A DNA stretch of 64,000 nucleotides from Phallus indusiatus (taxonomy: Eukaryota > Basidiomycota > Agaricomycetes > Phallales > Phallaceae). The stretch lies in contig JAQFWX010000011.1 in NCBI GenBank assembly GCA_027605045.1, positions 620,001-684,000 on the forward strand. The letters run 5' to 3'. The position numbers and the translations under genes are program-made. Every line of letters starts with the position of its first letter. Positions within the stretch are counted from its first letter, which is position 1. Positions 8,693-19,002 of this stretch are shown piece by piece. The notes under the pieces were generated by a model. It had not been told where the DNA came from. It saw nothing but the letters and a program-made list of their open reading frames with translations, and did not search any database.

Positions 8693-11600
8693 ATGACTAG
8701 CGATAACCACAATCCGTTGAACTCCAATGCCGATAACCAAGGGATCGATTCTGTTGTACACTCTCGACCAACGTCTATTCGAGGTTTAGACAATTTGTCG
8801 GAAAGCATCGAACAAGCCGAATCTGGTTGGTTTTTATTCGGGGTTGATTCGCAAAAACTGGGAATTCTTTCTTACAAAAATTAGGCAACGGGCGTGAAAG
8901 AGCTAGCAAATGGGAGGTATTCAAGCTGCGAACCGGTTATTACTTGCCTGGTGCGTCGTAATAGCTGTATCCGTCCTGGTTTAAACGTTAACACTCTGTT
9001 CTTTACTTAGGAACTAAATGGATCCCGAACTACTCTTTTTCATTGTACGTGTTATGCCTACTGGTTGCGTATATGTTGTATAAACTGCTCCGAACTCATA
9101 CAGATTAGGAGGTGACTTCCAAGCCGGTGTCACTGTAGCTTGTTTATTGGTTCCTCAATGTGAGTTACGGCACCTTGAACTTCTTATTTCTCATAAATCT
9201 TCATTAGCAATATCATACGCCACTTCACTGGCAAAGTTATCTCCGTTCACTGGTCTGTTCTCTGCCTCGATTCCCGCCGTTATTTATAGCGTTTTGGGGA
9301 CCTCGCGACAGTTGAATGTCGGTTAGTACTTCTATATATTTAATTGTATTAACATTAAAATTTGTCAGCTTGCGAGGCCGCTCTCTCTTTGCTTGTTGGC
9401 CAAGCTGTTCAAAGCATACTCCATGCCGAAGGCAGCAATTTTCAAGATTCGGAACGACAGAAGCTCGCTGTGGCCGTAGGGACTATAATAACTTTCCAGG
9501 TGAAGGCACACGTGATTCCTAAGCTCGATTCAAACAACAATTGATTATTTTGATTCGATAGGCAGGACTAATGACGTTTCTCTTGGGAATCTTCCGTTTG
9601 GGATTCATTGATGTGATATTAAGCCGTGCCCTCCTAAGAGGGTTCGTGACCGCTTTGGTGAGTCTCTTTATGGAAGTTGTTCTGCCTCTTACTCAAAATA
9701 CTCCAGGCTTTTGTTATTTTACTGTAAGCTGCTGTGATGTAATGGTTGTCTTCAACTATGTAACTTGCATAACGATGTTAGTGAACAGCTTATACCCATA
9801 TTTGGTCTCGCTGCTCTGGAGGCCCAAGGAACGCCGCCCCAAACCACTTTGGATAAACTTTTGTTTCTGATCAAATATGTCATCGTCGAGGATAGAGCTC
9901 ACTGGTTAACGGCCGAAATTGGCTTCAGTGCACTTGCTGCTCTAATCATAGTCAGAACTATCAAGCGTCGCATCTCCCGACATTACGGCTGGGCAAAATG
10001 GGTACCTGAAGTATTGTTGGCTGTGATAGTATTCACTGGTATAGTTTTTTCATCTCGCGCCAACGATTCAAGTATTCACATCTTTACAGCAATTAGTTCC
10101 CGACTTCAATGGGAAGCAGCCGGTGTGGCAATTCTAGGTCGAGTCCAGTTAAAAAATGTGCCCCTATTCGCATTTCCATTGCACAGTCTCAACGTTAATT
10201 TATTCAAACGCACCGCCTCCACAGCCATGCACGTATCTGTTTTTTTATTGATGTGGCATACCCTTATTCATTGCGTGCAGATTAATATCTATCATCGGCT
10301 TCCTCGACTCTATCGCTGCTGCCAAGCAGAACGCCGTACGATTTAATTATCCTATCAGTCCAAATAGGGAGCTTGTCGCACTGGGTGGGTTTTCTGTTCG
10401 CCTAGATATAGCAACGCAGCTAGAGTTCGACAATTCATAGGTGCTGGCAACCTTGTCGCTTCGTTTATACCGGGAACGTTGCCTGCCTATGGCTCAATTA
10501 CTCGGTATTCTCAATTTTCGTAAATGTCTAGAATCTCCTATATCATTTAAATTATATAGATCCCGACTGAACGCAGACTGTGGTGGAAGGACTCAGATGA
10601 CCGCTATAATAGCATCTACTATCATTCTTCTCGCGACCTTTTTCTTGTTACCCTTCCTATACCATCTTCCAAAATCTGTTCTTTCTGCGGTGTACGTTAT
10701 CTTTTCGGAATCCAATCTTACTAAACTGACAGCTTGTAGTGTGTGTCTCGTCGTCTGGAGTCTCCTCGCTGAAGCGCCTCATGAATTTATGTGGTACTAC
10801 CGGTAAACATAAACCCTTCATATTTATGATAACTCGTTCAATTGGTTTTTTCTAGAATGGGTGCTTGGGTCGAACTAGGCTTGATGGGTTTGACATTACT
10901 TCTCACTATCATCTGGAGTGTGGAGGTTGGTGTGTTGGCGAGTATTGCGATCTCGGTTTTGTTAGTCGTCAAGAAGAGCTCTCAGCCTCGAATGTCAATT
11001 CTGGTACGACTAAGCTTAAGTATTATCGATGTTTTGGTTTACCGAGCTTTGCAGGGGCGGATACCCGGGACATCCCAATGGAAACCCATTAACGAAAACC
11101 CTGACGCTGTCGAACCCATCTCAGGAGTTTTGATCGTTCGCATTCGGGAAAGCTTAGACTTTGGTATGCTTATAATGCCTATATTTGTCACAGTGATGTG
11201 CTCAGGTTCTCCTTCTTCCAGCTAATTCTGCACAAATGAAAGGTAATCACGTCTTTTGATTCGGCATTCGGTTTTGTAGGTGCTTATAAACCTGCAGAGA
11301 GATTACGACGACTTGAGCTATATGGGGTGGAACCTAAACACCCTTCTGAAGCACCGACTAGACAAAACGTCGATGTGATCGTTTTCCACCTCTCAGATAT
11401 GGAAACGTGTGATACAGCGTGCGTTTAAGGTTTCTCAATTTCTTCCTTGCGTAATCTCAAACCTAAATTTAACAGCGCTGTACAAGTTTTCAGCGAGCTC
11501 GTGGACGAGTACAAAGTAAGTTTTGGTTTTGTCTTCATCATTTTTTGGCTTAGATGCTCTTGATAGCGTCGTGACGTTCATGTTTACTTTACTCACTTGC

Positions 11601-11725
11601 GCGACCGGGCGAGAGTGTCTCTAGCAAAAGCAGGCGTTTTGGATATGCTTGGCGAAGACTCAATTTTTGAAAATGTTACGTCTGCCATGCAACGAATTGA
11701 GATGCTTGAATCAGGACGGCATTAA
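8693..11725 (+). CDS. SulP/SLC26 family anion (sulfate) transporter with STAS domain
   Basis: About 17 short introns. After a polar N-terminal tail the SulP signature appears: WIPNYSFSLLGGDFQAG, VACLLVPQSISYATSLAKLS, GTSRQLNVACEAALSLLVGQ, then GFLDSIAAAKQNAVRF, a GAGNLVASFIPGTLPAYGS segment and SRLNADCGGRTQM. About ten hydrophobic spans are followed by a cytosolic STAS domain (GVLIVRIRESLDF to the C-terminal RDRARVSLAKAGVLDMLG). SLC26/SulP proteins move sulfate and related anions; the STAS domain regulates them. Frame is lost once in an A run at 8876-8880, near the end of the first exon. One intron (10229-10280) restores frame only if it uses a GC donor. Substrate and membrane (vacuole or plasma membrane) are not decided by sequence. 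Confidence 0.9.
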
Positions 11726-11968
11726 AGAGCTGTCGCATTATGATCTATCCATTTAATCTACGTAGTATGCATGATCTTATACGTATAATACCTTCTTGAT
11801 TATACATCCGGGTTTTACCGAGAACCTCTTGTCGCGTCTATCCTTCCACATTCTACACCTCAAAAATTCAAAGAGAAAGCGTTTCTACATTAGAATAGGT
11901 ACGTGTGTTTCAGATTTAACTTCTATGATGGAATATTCTAGTAAAAGGGATGAACTTGCGTCGATCGT

Positions 11969-11984
11969 CATTGCAATTGCCACA
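11969..11984 (+). repeat. Left arm of a 16-bp inverted repeat
   Basis: CATTGCAATTGCCACA here is the exact reverse complement of 12351-12366. The arms contain the palindrome GCAATTGC. No clear target-site duplication flanks the pair. Confidence 0.6.
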
Positions 11985-12350
11985 CTACCTTACTCGTCCT
12001 TTCCTCAATGTACCGCTCGAGTAGACGCGTTACATTGTAAGGCAGGACGTATATAAACCAGTCTTCCAAACGACCGGTGCGTGAAAAGCTACTCCGTATT
12101 GGTAAAGGACGAAGACTATATTCGAGGGAAGCAACAATCCGCTGGTGGTTCGCCCTTGAATCACTTTCTGGGCTGTTCTTTCCGGTGCCAACGTTTGCCG
12201 AGCTTCTCAAACTCAAGCTGTTGTTTGATGAGGCGGTCCTAGAAGTGGTCTTCTTTTTCTTTCAGGCCCCACAATAACGAAGGTTTATCATTTACGTTGG
12301 GCTGCGAGACGAAAACTCAGCGTGTGGTAATAAACCGATATACTGTTCTA

Positions 12351-12366
12351 TGTGGCAATTGCAATG
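12351..12366 (-). repeat. Right arm of a 16-bp inverted repeat
   Basis: TGTGGCAATTGCAATG matches the reverse complement of 11969-11984 over all 16 bases, 366 bp apart. Confidence 0.6.
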
Positions 12367-12473
12367 GCGCGATGCTTGGAAATGAAATGACCTTGTTATA
12401 ACTGATTTTCACTGGCTTAAATATAAATCTGTTGTTAATCCCGTTAACTGATTTGAACCATTCTAGGTGTCTT

Positions 12474-13958
12474 ATGGTCTCGCAAACCGTATCCTCGCCT
12501 TTAATTCGGTCTTCGTTAATTTATTTGGGATGGCTTATTTTACCAAATTCAGTCACAAACATCGTATTTGTATGCTTCATACGCCTAAGGCTAAAAATCA
12601 ATCCAAGTTATCGACCTCCTGCTAAAGGCACCGCTCAAGCGGCGATGGTTTATCGCTATTGTTATGCTTTCACGATGATCACATATCTTCTAGTTACAAC
12701 AGTTCACTCTTTTACCACCATGCCCTCGAATTTTTACGATGCTCTAGGTGTGGATCCTACAGCCGACGAACAGACATTGAAAGTCGCTTTTAGACATTTT
12801 GCGAGGAGAAATCACCCAGACCGAGTTGGTCCATCGGGTGAACCCTTTTTCATTGCCGTCAGAGATGCCTATGAATCACTAAGGGATCCTATGAAAAGAT
12901 TTGCATATGATAGGCATGGGATTTTGTTCTTGGAAGATTGTGATCATCTCCTTTAACTTTCCCTTTAGATTTGGGCCGAGTGCTATGACATGGAAGGGAT
13001 GTGTTACCCATAGAGAGTACATCAAACATGGTCTTCTTGCATCCAGTGGATATTACATTGTTACCATCGGTTTTCTAGTAGTATGGTCTATATTCGGAGT
13101 TGGAGATACCGGCGCATACGTAAGTTTCGCTGTTTGTTTTGCAATGGTTGCTCGTTCAAGCCTTTGTACAAGTGGCGAAATCTTCTCCTTTGTACATTAT
13201 TTTTTACTGAACTATATCTCATCCTCAATACCTCTTCCGATATATTCGATTCCCTCCCGGGCTTTTTGCCTCTATCTTTTTGGTTTCGTAAAAGGGTTTC
13301 CTATCAGTACACTTCATTCCTACACCAATTATACATGAGTCTTTCGATTGCCATTGGAAGGGTTATACCCGTACTACTTCCCGCTCCAGCTGGAGTATCC
13401 GCCGAAGCGTTGGCAATGGCCAAACCTCTTATCGACAAACTAGCCCTCCTAGCTATGACAACAGACCAAGAAGGTATGCATTACATCTTTATTTAAATGT
13501 CTCGCGTTGACCTTGCGATAGTCTCCAGACTACTCGCTCTAGAACTTCACTCAATGCAAGGCTCGTCTGCTGTAGCACATTTCGCGACCGACTCACTCGC
13601 TCCCCCATCGACACCATTTGTTCATTCGGAAGAGACAATACAAGCATTAACAAGCGAGATGGAAAAGCTTATAATAGACAAGGAAATACGAACTAATCCG
13701 ATATTACGAGGTCAATGGCAGGCAGTGATAGATCGACTTCGACAACAAGAAGCAAAGCCTATCTCAAGTTCAGGAGACGAAGGTACACCGCCATCTGCTA
13801 CTTCGAACGGCTCGCCTTTTTCTTTGGTGCAACTAGGCAAAGAAGAGGAAGGAGAAGTGGATGTCGACCAAATAGCTGTACACTCAAATGAATGGCCCGA
13901 TCCTCAGACTCCAAAAATTAACCAGGAGTCGGACAATACGGTCATATCAGAGAAGTGA
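12474..13958 (+). CDS. J-domain (DnaJ/HSP40) membrane protein
   Basis: Four exons. The N-terminal third carries hydrophobic spans (SSLIYLGWLILPNSVTN and YCYAFTMITYLLVTTVHSF), followed by a J domain beginning FYDALGVDP, with the invariant HPD in RRNHPDRVG and DAYESLRDPMKRFAYDR. Two or three further membrane spans follow (YIVTIGFLVVWSIFGVG; LLLCTLFFTELYLIL; LSIAIGRVIPVLLP), then an acidic Ser/Thr-rich cytosolic tail ending in VISEK. J domains stimulate Hsp70 ATPase activity through HPD; the layout suggests a membrane-anchored, probably ER, co-chaperone of the type common in basidiomycetes. The intron after the J domain (12914-12968) seems to use a GC donor; a weaker GT donor 12 nt downstream would also keep frame. 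I start at 12474, the first ATG before the first hydrophobic span. Confidence 0.82.
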
Positions 13959-14064
13959 TTTTTTAATGATTGGACTAGAATAACATGTAAAAATACTATT
14001 GTACGATATACATGACATACCTTTTTTATTTAGTCGTTTTTGGGGGACTAGAAAGCTCAGGACT

Positions 14065-14479
14065 TTAGACTTTAGAGTCGGATCTTGCTAGAATGTTTGC
14101 TTGAGCCTGATTCGCTAAATCTTCTTCATGTTTGGCTTGAGCCAGGTCTTTCAGTCTAGCTTCCTCCCGCTGCACCATAATCTAAAGGAGAGAGACTAAT
14201 TGAGATATGAGTCCACTAGGTATCAGAATGTGAAACTTGCCGCTAATTCCAAATGTTAATTATTCATTTGTTCAAAGAGCGAACCAGGCTAATGATTGAC
14301 ATCCTTACCTCTTCCTCTCGCAAGCGTGTCTTGGTGGACGAAGTACGCCATCCCTAAACCATATACGCCTATTCCAACTAAAGCCTAAGAAAGATTTAGA
14401 ACTGCTAAAGCACTTGAGAATATCTATAGGATACCAGAACTGTTGTTCTTTGGAGAACATCGAAAATACGAGTTCTCAT
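14065..14479 (-). CDS. COX14-like mitochondrial protein (complex IV assembly)
   Basis: Three small exons give about 78 residues. The N-terminus MRTRIFDVLQRTTVLALVGI and the following membrane span (GVYGLGMAYFVHQ) line up with yeast Cox14 in pattern (a short basic helix, a TVLxLVG core, one transmembrane helix). A charged coiled-coil tail follows (QREEARLKDLAQAKHEED). Cox14 is a small inner-membrane factor that couples Cox1 synthesis to cytochrome c oxidase assembly. The frame between exon 2 and exon 3 holds only if two bases are missing in a GA dinucleotide repeat (around 14315-14320), where LAREEE is expected. Identification rests on a short region and is moderately certain. Confidence 0.6.
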
Positions 14480-14606
14480 TATTTTGGTCAAACCAAAAAC
14501 AGCGTACGGTGTAGCCGACGCAAATTATTCTCACGCAAAATGGATATTGTCTATAAGTACGAGTTGTGTTCACGCATTCGCTTAATAACTCCAAAGTGAA
14601 ATGATT

Positions 14607-15565
14607 TTATTTATTTCGGACGAGAGGTCCTCCTTTCCATTTATTACTAGTTTGCTTGCTTCCTAACAAACTTTTTAGTTTTTCGCGAGCGGTCGCTGCA
14701 TCAGACATTGATTGTCCTTCAACTTTAGCATTATCTAGCCCTAGCCAATAGATAGTATCGCCTTGGACTTTCAAGCGTAATTCGTTGTTTTCTGAAACGT
14801 TTTTCAATGAGTTTAACATGCATACTAGAAAAATGGGAAAGAATGATACTTTGAGGAATTACAAGTTGACATATCTCCCTGGGAAATGTTTTTTCTTTGC
14901 CAGTGAAGCTGCCAAAGGTTTCTAGTGCTAAATGGGTCATTTCGCCGCTGGAAGTTACAGTTCCTTTGCCCGGGTCCACGCTTGGAGGAAAACCCCGTGT
15001 ATTCGTTTAACAATTCGCGATCTTCCTGAGAGAAATAATATGCCCAAACCGGTCCCGAATCCGACTATAGCGAGAGACACGACCGCTCTTTGATGAAGCG
15101 GACGAAGTTCGCGTTCAGTAGGTTTATCGACAGCATCAGAAGACCCATTCTCTTCAGCGGGATGCTCGACTTCCTGAGTCCACCTTTTCATGATGTTGTC
15201 CGCACCTAAAGCACTGTAAAGATGTGTTGAAGGTGTGTCCCCTGGCAGCACATGGAGTACGAGCCTTACGTCCATACAGCTATTCCCATTACCATAGGCC
15301 CTATGTTGAGCGGTAAAGTGAGGATTATGTAGCAGTTTTTTTGGCCAAGCAAATAGTGATTATGGGACTACGAACATGTGTACTTTGCCCACCAGTCGGG
15401 AGGTCGCGAATATATTTCGCGTTTTACACCCAATGACGCGAGAGGTCGAAACATTGAGAATGCTTTACTTCTGCCCCGATCTCCAGGTGAAAATCCAGCG
15501 TGAAGTTGTAACTTGAGTCTGGCAGCCGAACCTGACTCTTTTGGAACTCCGCACGTACCAGACAT
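14607..15565 (-). CDS. TMEM223-like two-span membrane protein, probably mitochondrial (frame breaks)
   Basis: Pieces in order: a basic N-terminus (MFRPLASLGVKREIYSR), a first hydrophobic span (YIILTLPLNIGPMVMGIAVW), a polar loop (KRWTQEVEHPAEENGSS), a second span (VVSLAIVGFGTGLGILFLSG), then a soluble tail (SGEMTHLALETFGSFTGKEK and TIYWLGLDNAKVEGQSMSD). The layout resembles the TMEM223/TMEM186 family of mitochondrial inner-membrane proteins. Continuity needs one extra base in a C run at 14993-14996 (G run in the coding strand), and two junctions (near 15350 and 14855) remain unresolved. The true start is probably 15454 (MFRPLAS) rather than 15565; the longer one leaves only 12 bp to the divergent neighbour. 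Confidence 0.55.
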
Positions 15566-15577
15566 TCAGTGCTGGCA

Positions 15578-16181
15578 ATGGTGAGTTTTCTCCAGCATTC
15601 TTCTTCGATTACACGATATAACTTTTTCGATATTTATTTTTAAGCCATCACAAGGAGCTGTGATACCCGGTTTTACTAATACTTTACCCTCAATATCAGG
15701 TTCATCGGCACCCGTATCCAGTGGGACTGCACCCGCCGCTGCAATGGCTCTTCCTGAACTGGAACAAACGCTAGCAACTTTAATCTCGCATCGATCTGTG
15801 CTTGGGTATCTAGTATTATCGCGTACCTCTGAACCAGTCAGCATTATTCGATATGCTGGTGTTGTTTTCGAAGGAGAGCAGGGAAAGAAATACGCTCAAG
15901 CTGTAAAAAGGATTGTAGATGCCTGCACATCCGGTCTTCAAGAAGTAGGCGGAGGGGAATCAGTACGTCTTCTGTTAGTTCATTCCCACGTCCTGTTTTC
16001 TTAGCGTGCCCCAAAGGATCAAGTCCGATTTATGAGAATACGGACGATCCGTCATGAACTGCTCATATCCCCAGGTCAGAGCCGTTAGCTTTCCATCTGA
16101 TGGATTGATTCTCTAACACAAACTTGTAATAAAGATCCGAGGTATTTATTAGTCGTATTACAGAACCCTGCCATGACATGA
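15578..16181 (+). CDS. Dynein light chain, roadblock/LC7 type
   Basis: Four exons; the first coding exon is only ATG (15578-15580) followed by a gtgagt donor. After a Ser/Pro/Gly-rich N-terminal extension of about 30 residues, the roadblock fold is clear: LEQTLATLISHRSVLGYLVL, IIRYAGVVFEGEQG, KRIVDACTSGLQ, VRFMRIRTIRHELLISPDPR, YLLVVLQNPAMT and stop. Roadblock light chains dimerise on the dynein intermediate chain and take part in cargo and motor assembly on microtubules. The total is about 140 residues, a little longer than the animal protein because of the N-terminal extension. No frame problems. Confidence 0.9.
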
Positions 16182-16527
16182 CCCTGCGATGATATTCTGG
16201 GCTATTTTTTTTCCTGGTCCTGTAACATTACTTGAATGTGTATATATTCTTTCTCAGGCAGTTATTTTTTGAAGCCGCAAGGGAAACTAGTTCTTTATTT
16301 ATAGTGCCTTGGAGCGAATAACCGTGAATCTGTCCCTTCGATTAGATCCCACACAGAATTTTTTTTATCAGATAACCACGAGGCACCACGTGAGTCGTTT
16401 TTGATTGGCCAGTCATGTCGAACGTGACATTCCTACTCTAATTTTGTAAGGCACGGACTATATGGAGCCCAGTTTCACTGCATCATCCTTTCGCTTTTCT
16501 GCTCGTCTCCTACCTTTTGTCTTCTGA
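16182..16527. other. Intergenic region (ROBL 3' side / UPF0014 promoter)
   Basis: About 345 bp without a supported frame. It contains an ATTGG (inverted CCAAT) box in TTGATTGGCCAGTCATG near 16400-16415, some 110 bp upstream of the next start codon. Nothing else recognised. Confidence 0.4.
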
Positions 16528-17774
16528 ATGGACGCACCCGCAAGTCAAACCACCAACTTAACATGGCTCAACATTTTGTTTGGATTCACATTCATTGCTC
16601 TTGACGCGGTAATATCGTATGTCTGGGGTCTTAAAATTGGCTCTTCCCTCGTTACTGCCTCCATACGATGTGTTGTGCAACTTGCTGTCATGGCCGCCGT
16701 TCTGAAAAGCGTGTTCGAAACGAATCATCCGTGGGCTGTGGGAGGCATTGCGTGTGAGTAAAGCGGACGTTGGAAAAAGGTTGTCCCATTGAACTGCCCC
16801 TCTTTAGGTCTCTTGAATATTCTCGGGGCCATTGAAACGGTACTAAATCGTTCTCCAAGAAGACATAATTATATGGTATGGCACCCAGTCATCACTTGAT
16901 CCCTCTAGCCGTTATACTGACACTTTCAATAGTTTCCAGCCGTTTTGACAGCGATGATAACCTCTACAATACCAATCTCACTTATAACAACACGCTTCAT
17001 CATGTCCGTAGAACCATTTTGGAAGCCAGATCAATACAGTGCGTCGTTTTTACTGCCTCTGATTGATAGAACCCGTCTCATAAATCGACCTCTGTGTCAC
17101 TAGTCCCAATTGTGGGAATGCTTGCCGGTGCCACAGTTGCTGGCGTCGTAGTGTCACTCACCGTGGTTCTAAAAGAGGTCCATGAGAATAAGGACAAAAT
17201 AGAAACTTATTTGGCCTTTGGAGCGTCTAGGCGGGAAGCCTGCTTACCTATTGCCCAAAATGCTTTACTACTTGCACTCACGCCTACAGTAAACCAAATG
17301 AGGTGACTTCCCATCTTTTAACAAGGCTGAGAACCTGAATAACACTATCTTAGTGTCATAGGAATTATTGCTATCCCCGGAATGATGACTGGTGCACTTC
17401 TTGGAGGTAGTAGCGTAGATCAGGCATCGAAACTTCAGAGTAATATTCTTCCCCTCAAAATCACAATTTCCTAAGCTGATGATGATAATACACCAGTGAT
17501 TATTATGTTTTGCATAAGTGCCAGCACGGCTTTAGGTTCCATTCTGGCGACTATATTATGCCTCGTCATCGTCGTGGATTCGCAAGACAGAGTTCGCATG
17601 GACAGGATTAACACCAAGAAACATTCGATATGGCAGACTCGGGATAAGGCCATAAAAGACGTGACAAATGCGATACGTGATGCTTGGAAAAACTTTACGG
17701 GCCAGAAATCTGTAGACCGTGAAGGCAACCTGGAATTACAACAAGGTCTGCTCTCTCCCCGTACCCCCGCTTAA
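16528..17774 (+). CDS. UPF0014 family (FetB/ALS3-like) membrane permease
   Basis: Six exons join to about 300 residues with around seven hydrophobic spans. Recognisable family segments are the N-terminal WLNILFGFTFIALDAVISY, RCVVQLAVMAAVLKSVF, ETVLNRSPRRHNYMFPAVL, PIVGMLAGATVAGVVVSL, a cytosolic loop YLAFGASRREACLPI, and SVIGIIAIPGMMTGALLGGS. Bacterial FetB exports iron together with the ATPase FetA, and plant ALS3/STAR2 pairs with STAR1 in aluminium tolerance. So this is likely the membrane half of an unusual ABC-type exporter, but no ATPase lies in the window. All introns keep frame without repair. The C-terminal tail is polar and charged. Confidence 0.85.
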
Positions 17775-17963
17775 GGAAAAGGATTATCAGAAAAATACAT
17801 TATATCTCGTATATATAAGCATATACTACACAATTTGGAATGTATACCACATTTTGATGTAACATAACAAGTTTAACATACTATAGAAATACTTCATTTG
17901 ACAGTCGACACATTCATCATACTAGTACATAGTAGTATGGGGTATATATGCACCTGTATAGCT

Positions 17964-18901
17964 TCATTCGACAGATGTATTTGGCACACTGTCACATATA
18001 GCCGGCTCACTGACCACCTCCTGGAATGCCTCCTTAAATACATCGCACGTCCGAGCATCAATAATGCCAAAAATAATTCTTTCGAAAGACTGAGAAAAGC
18101 GCTTCCCTGGACCCAACAGTTCGCACCATAGTCTGGCGACCATGGAAACAGAATTTTTAAATACACCGGTACCAAATGATCCCAAGACTAGATTCTTGAC
18201 TTTATGGCTTTCGAAAACGTAAAGGATCCGGGACATGCGCTCCTTCATAACTGCCTCGATTCTTACTTGCTCCTGGGCGGGATCTACGGCGCGTTGACGT
18301 ACGACCCCTGCGTTTACTGCAGGCGAAGTCACAACGTCAACGGAATAAGGTTCATGCCAGTCTCCAGAGTCGTTTCTGAACACAGCGACGCCAGGCGACC
18401 ATATAATAGAATGAGAATAGTAACATCCTCGATTGTCTTTCTTGTGTGTTGCATAAAAGTCTCTGGCTGCTTCCGATATCAGCGACGGATATATCGTTGA
18501 TGAACGAGCGATTGTTTCTTCTTGTGCTTGTGCGCCGGTGAGAAAGCCACCACCAGGCTTTGTCGCAGACGCAAAGTTCAGCACGCCAATTCTGCCTGAA
18601 TCCGGATCCGACATGTTGCTGTTTGAGTTTAGCATCTGAGAAAGTAGTGCAGCGGACTCAAGCGTTGAGAGCTGTAGGATTGATATTGCGATGCACCGCG
18701 GGAACTAGTTTTGCTGGATGAATTAGTAGTAGTTGTAGCAGTAGTATTCCAGTTGGACAAGTCGCTTGGACGATACAGAACAGTGTCATTATTCTTCACC
18801 GCCGGAAGCGTGTGACTTCGACCATTTGCGATGAAGGAGCCATTCTTGATAGCATCGAGTGTTGCTTGTGCAATTTGCACTCGTTGCGAGCGCGATGACA
18901 T
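17964..18901 (-). CDS. Microbial-type PARG-like domain protein (poly-ADP-ribose glycohydrolase family)
   Basis: Starts MSSRSQRVQIAQATLDAI. The central block GVLNFASATKPGGGFLTGAQAQEE, the following SSTIYPSL and YYSHSIIWSPGVAVFRND, and VDVVTSPAVNAGVV match the catalytic macro-like domain of the bacterial/fungal PARG-type family: a GGG loop followed by a QEE catalytic pair. The C-terminal half has NLVLGSFGTGVFKN and an LLG/FSQSFERIIF motif. Such enzymes cleave ADP-ribose chains or related phosphoribosyl products; the in vivo substrate in fungi is unknown. A one-base frame break lies near 18655-18675, just before the SAALLSQML helix. Its start codon is 101 bp from the divergent BTB gene. Confidence 0.8.
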
Positions 18902-19002
18902 TCAATGTGAAGTGAGTGACGCGCCGGTTACCAGTACGGAAGTATTTTTTCATTAATAGGATATTGCCGCCTCAAGAGTGCGCCTTAGGGTTTCCTTTGC
19001 GC

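Larger units (their letters stand above)
11726..12473. other. Gene-poor stretch with an exact 16-bp inverted repeat
   Basis: About 750 bp between the transporter and the J-domain gene. Several short frames exist on both strands, including a minus-strand helical stretch near 12140-12250 interrupted by stops, but none could be assembled into a supported gene. A 16-bp inverted repeat (11969-11984 and 12351-12366) brackets about 400 bp. It may be a decayed gene, a small non-autonomous element, or simple UTR. Confidence 0.4.
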
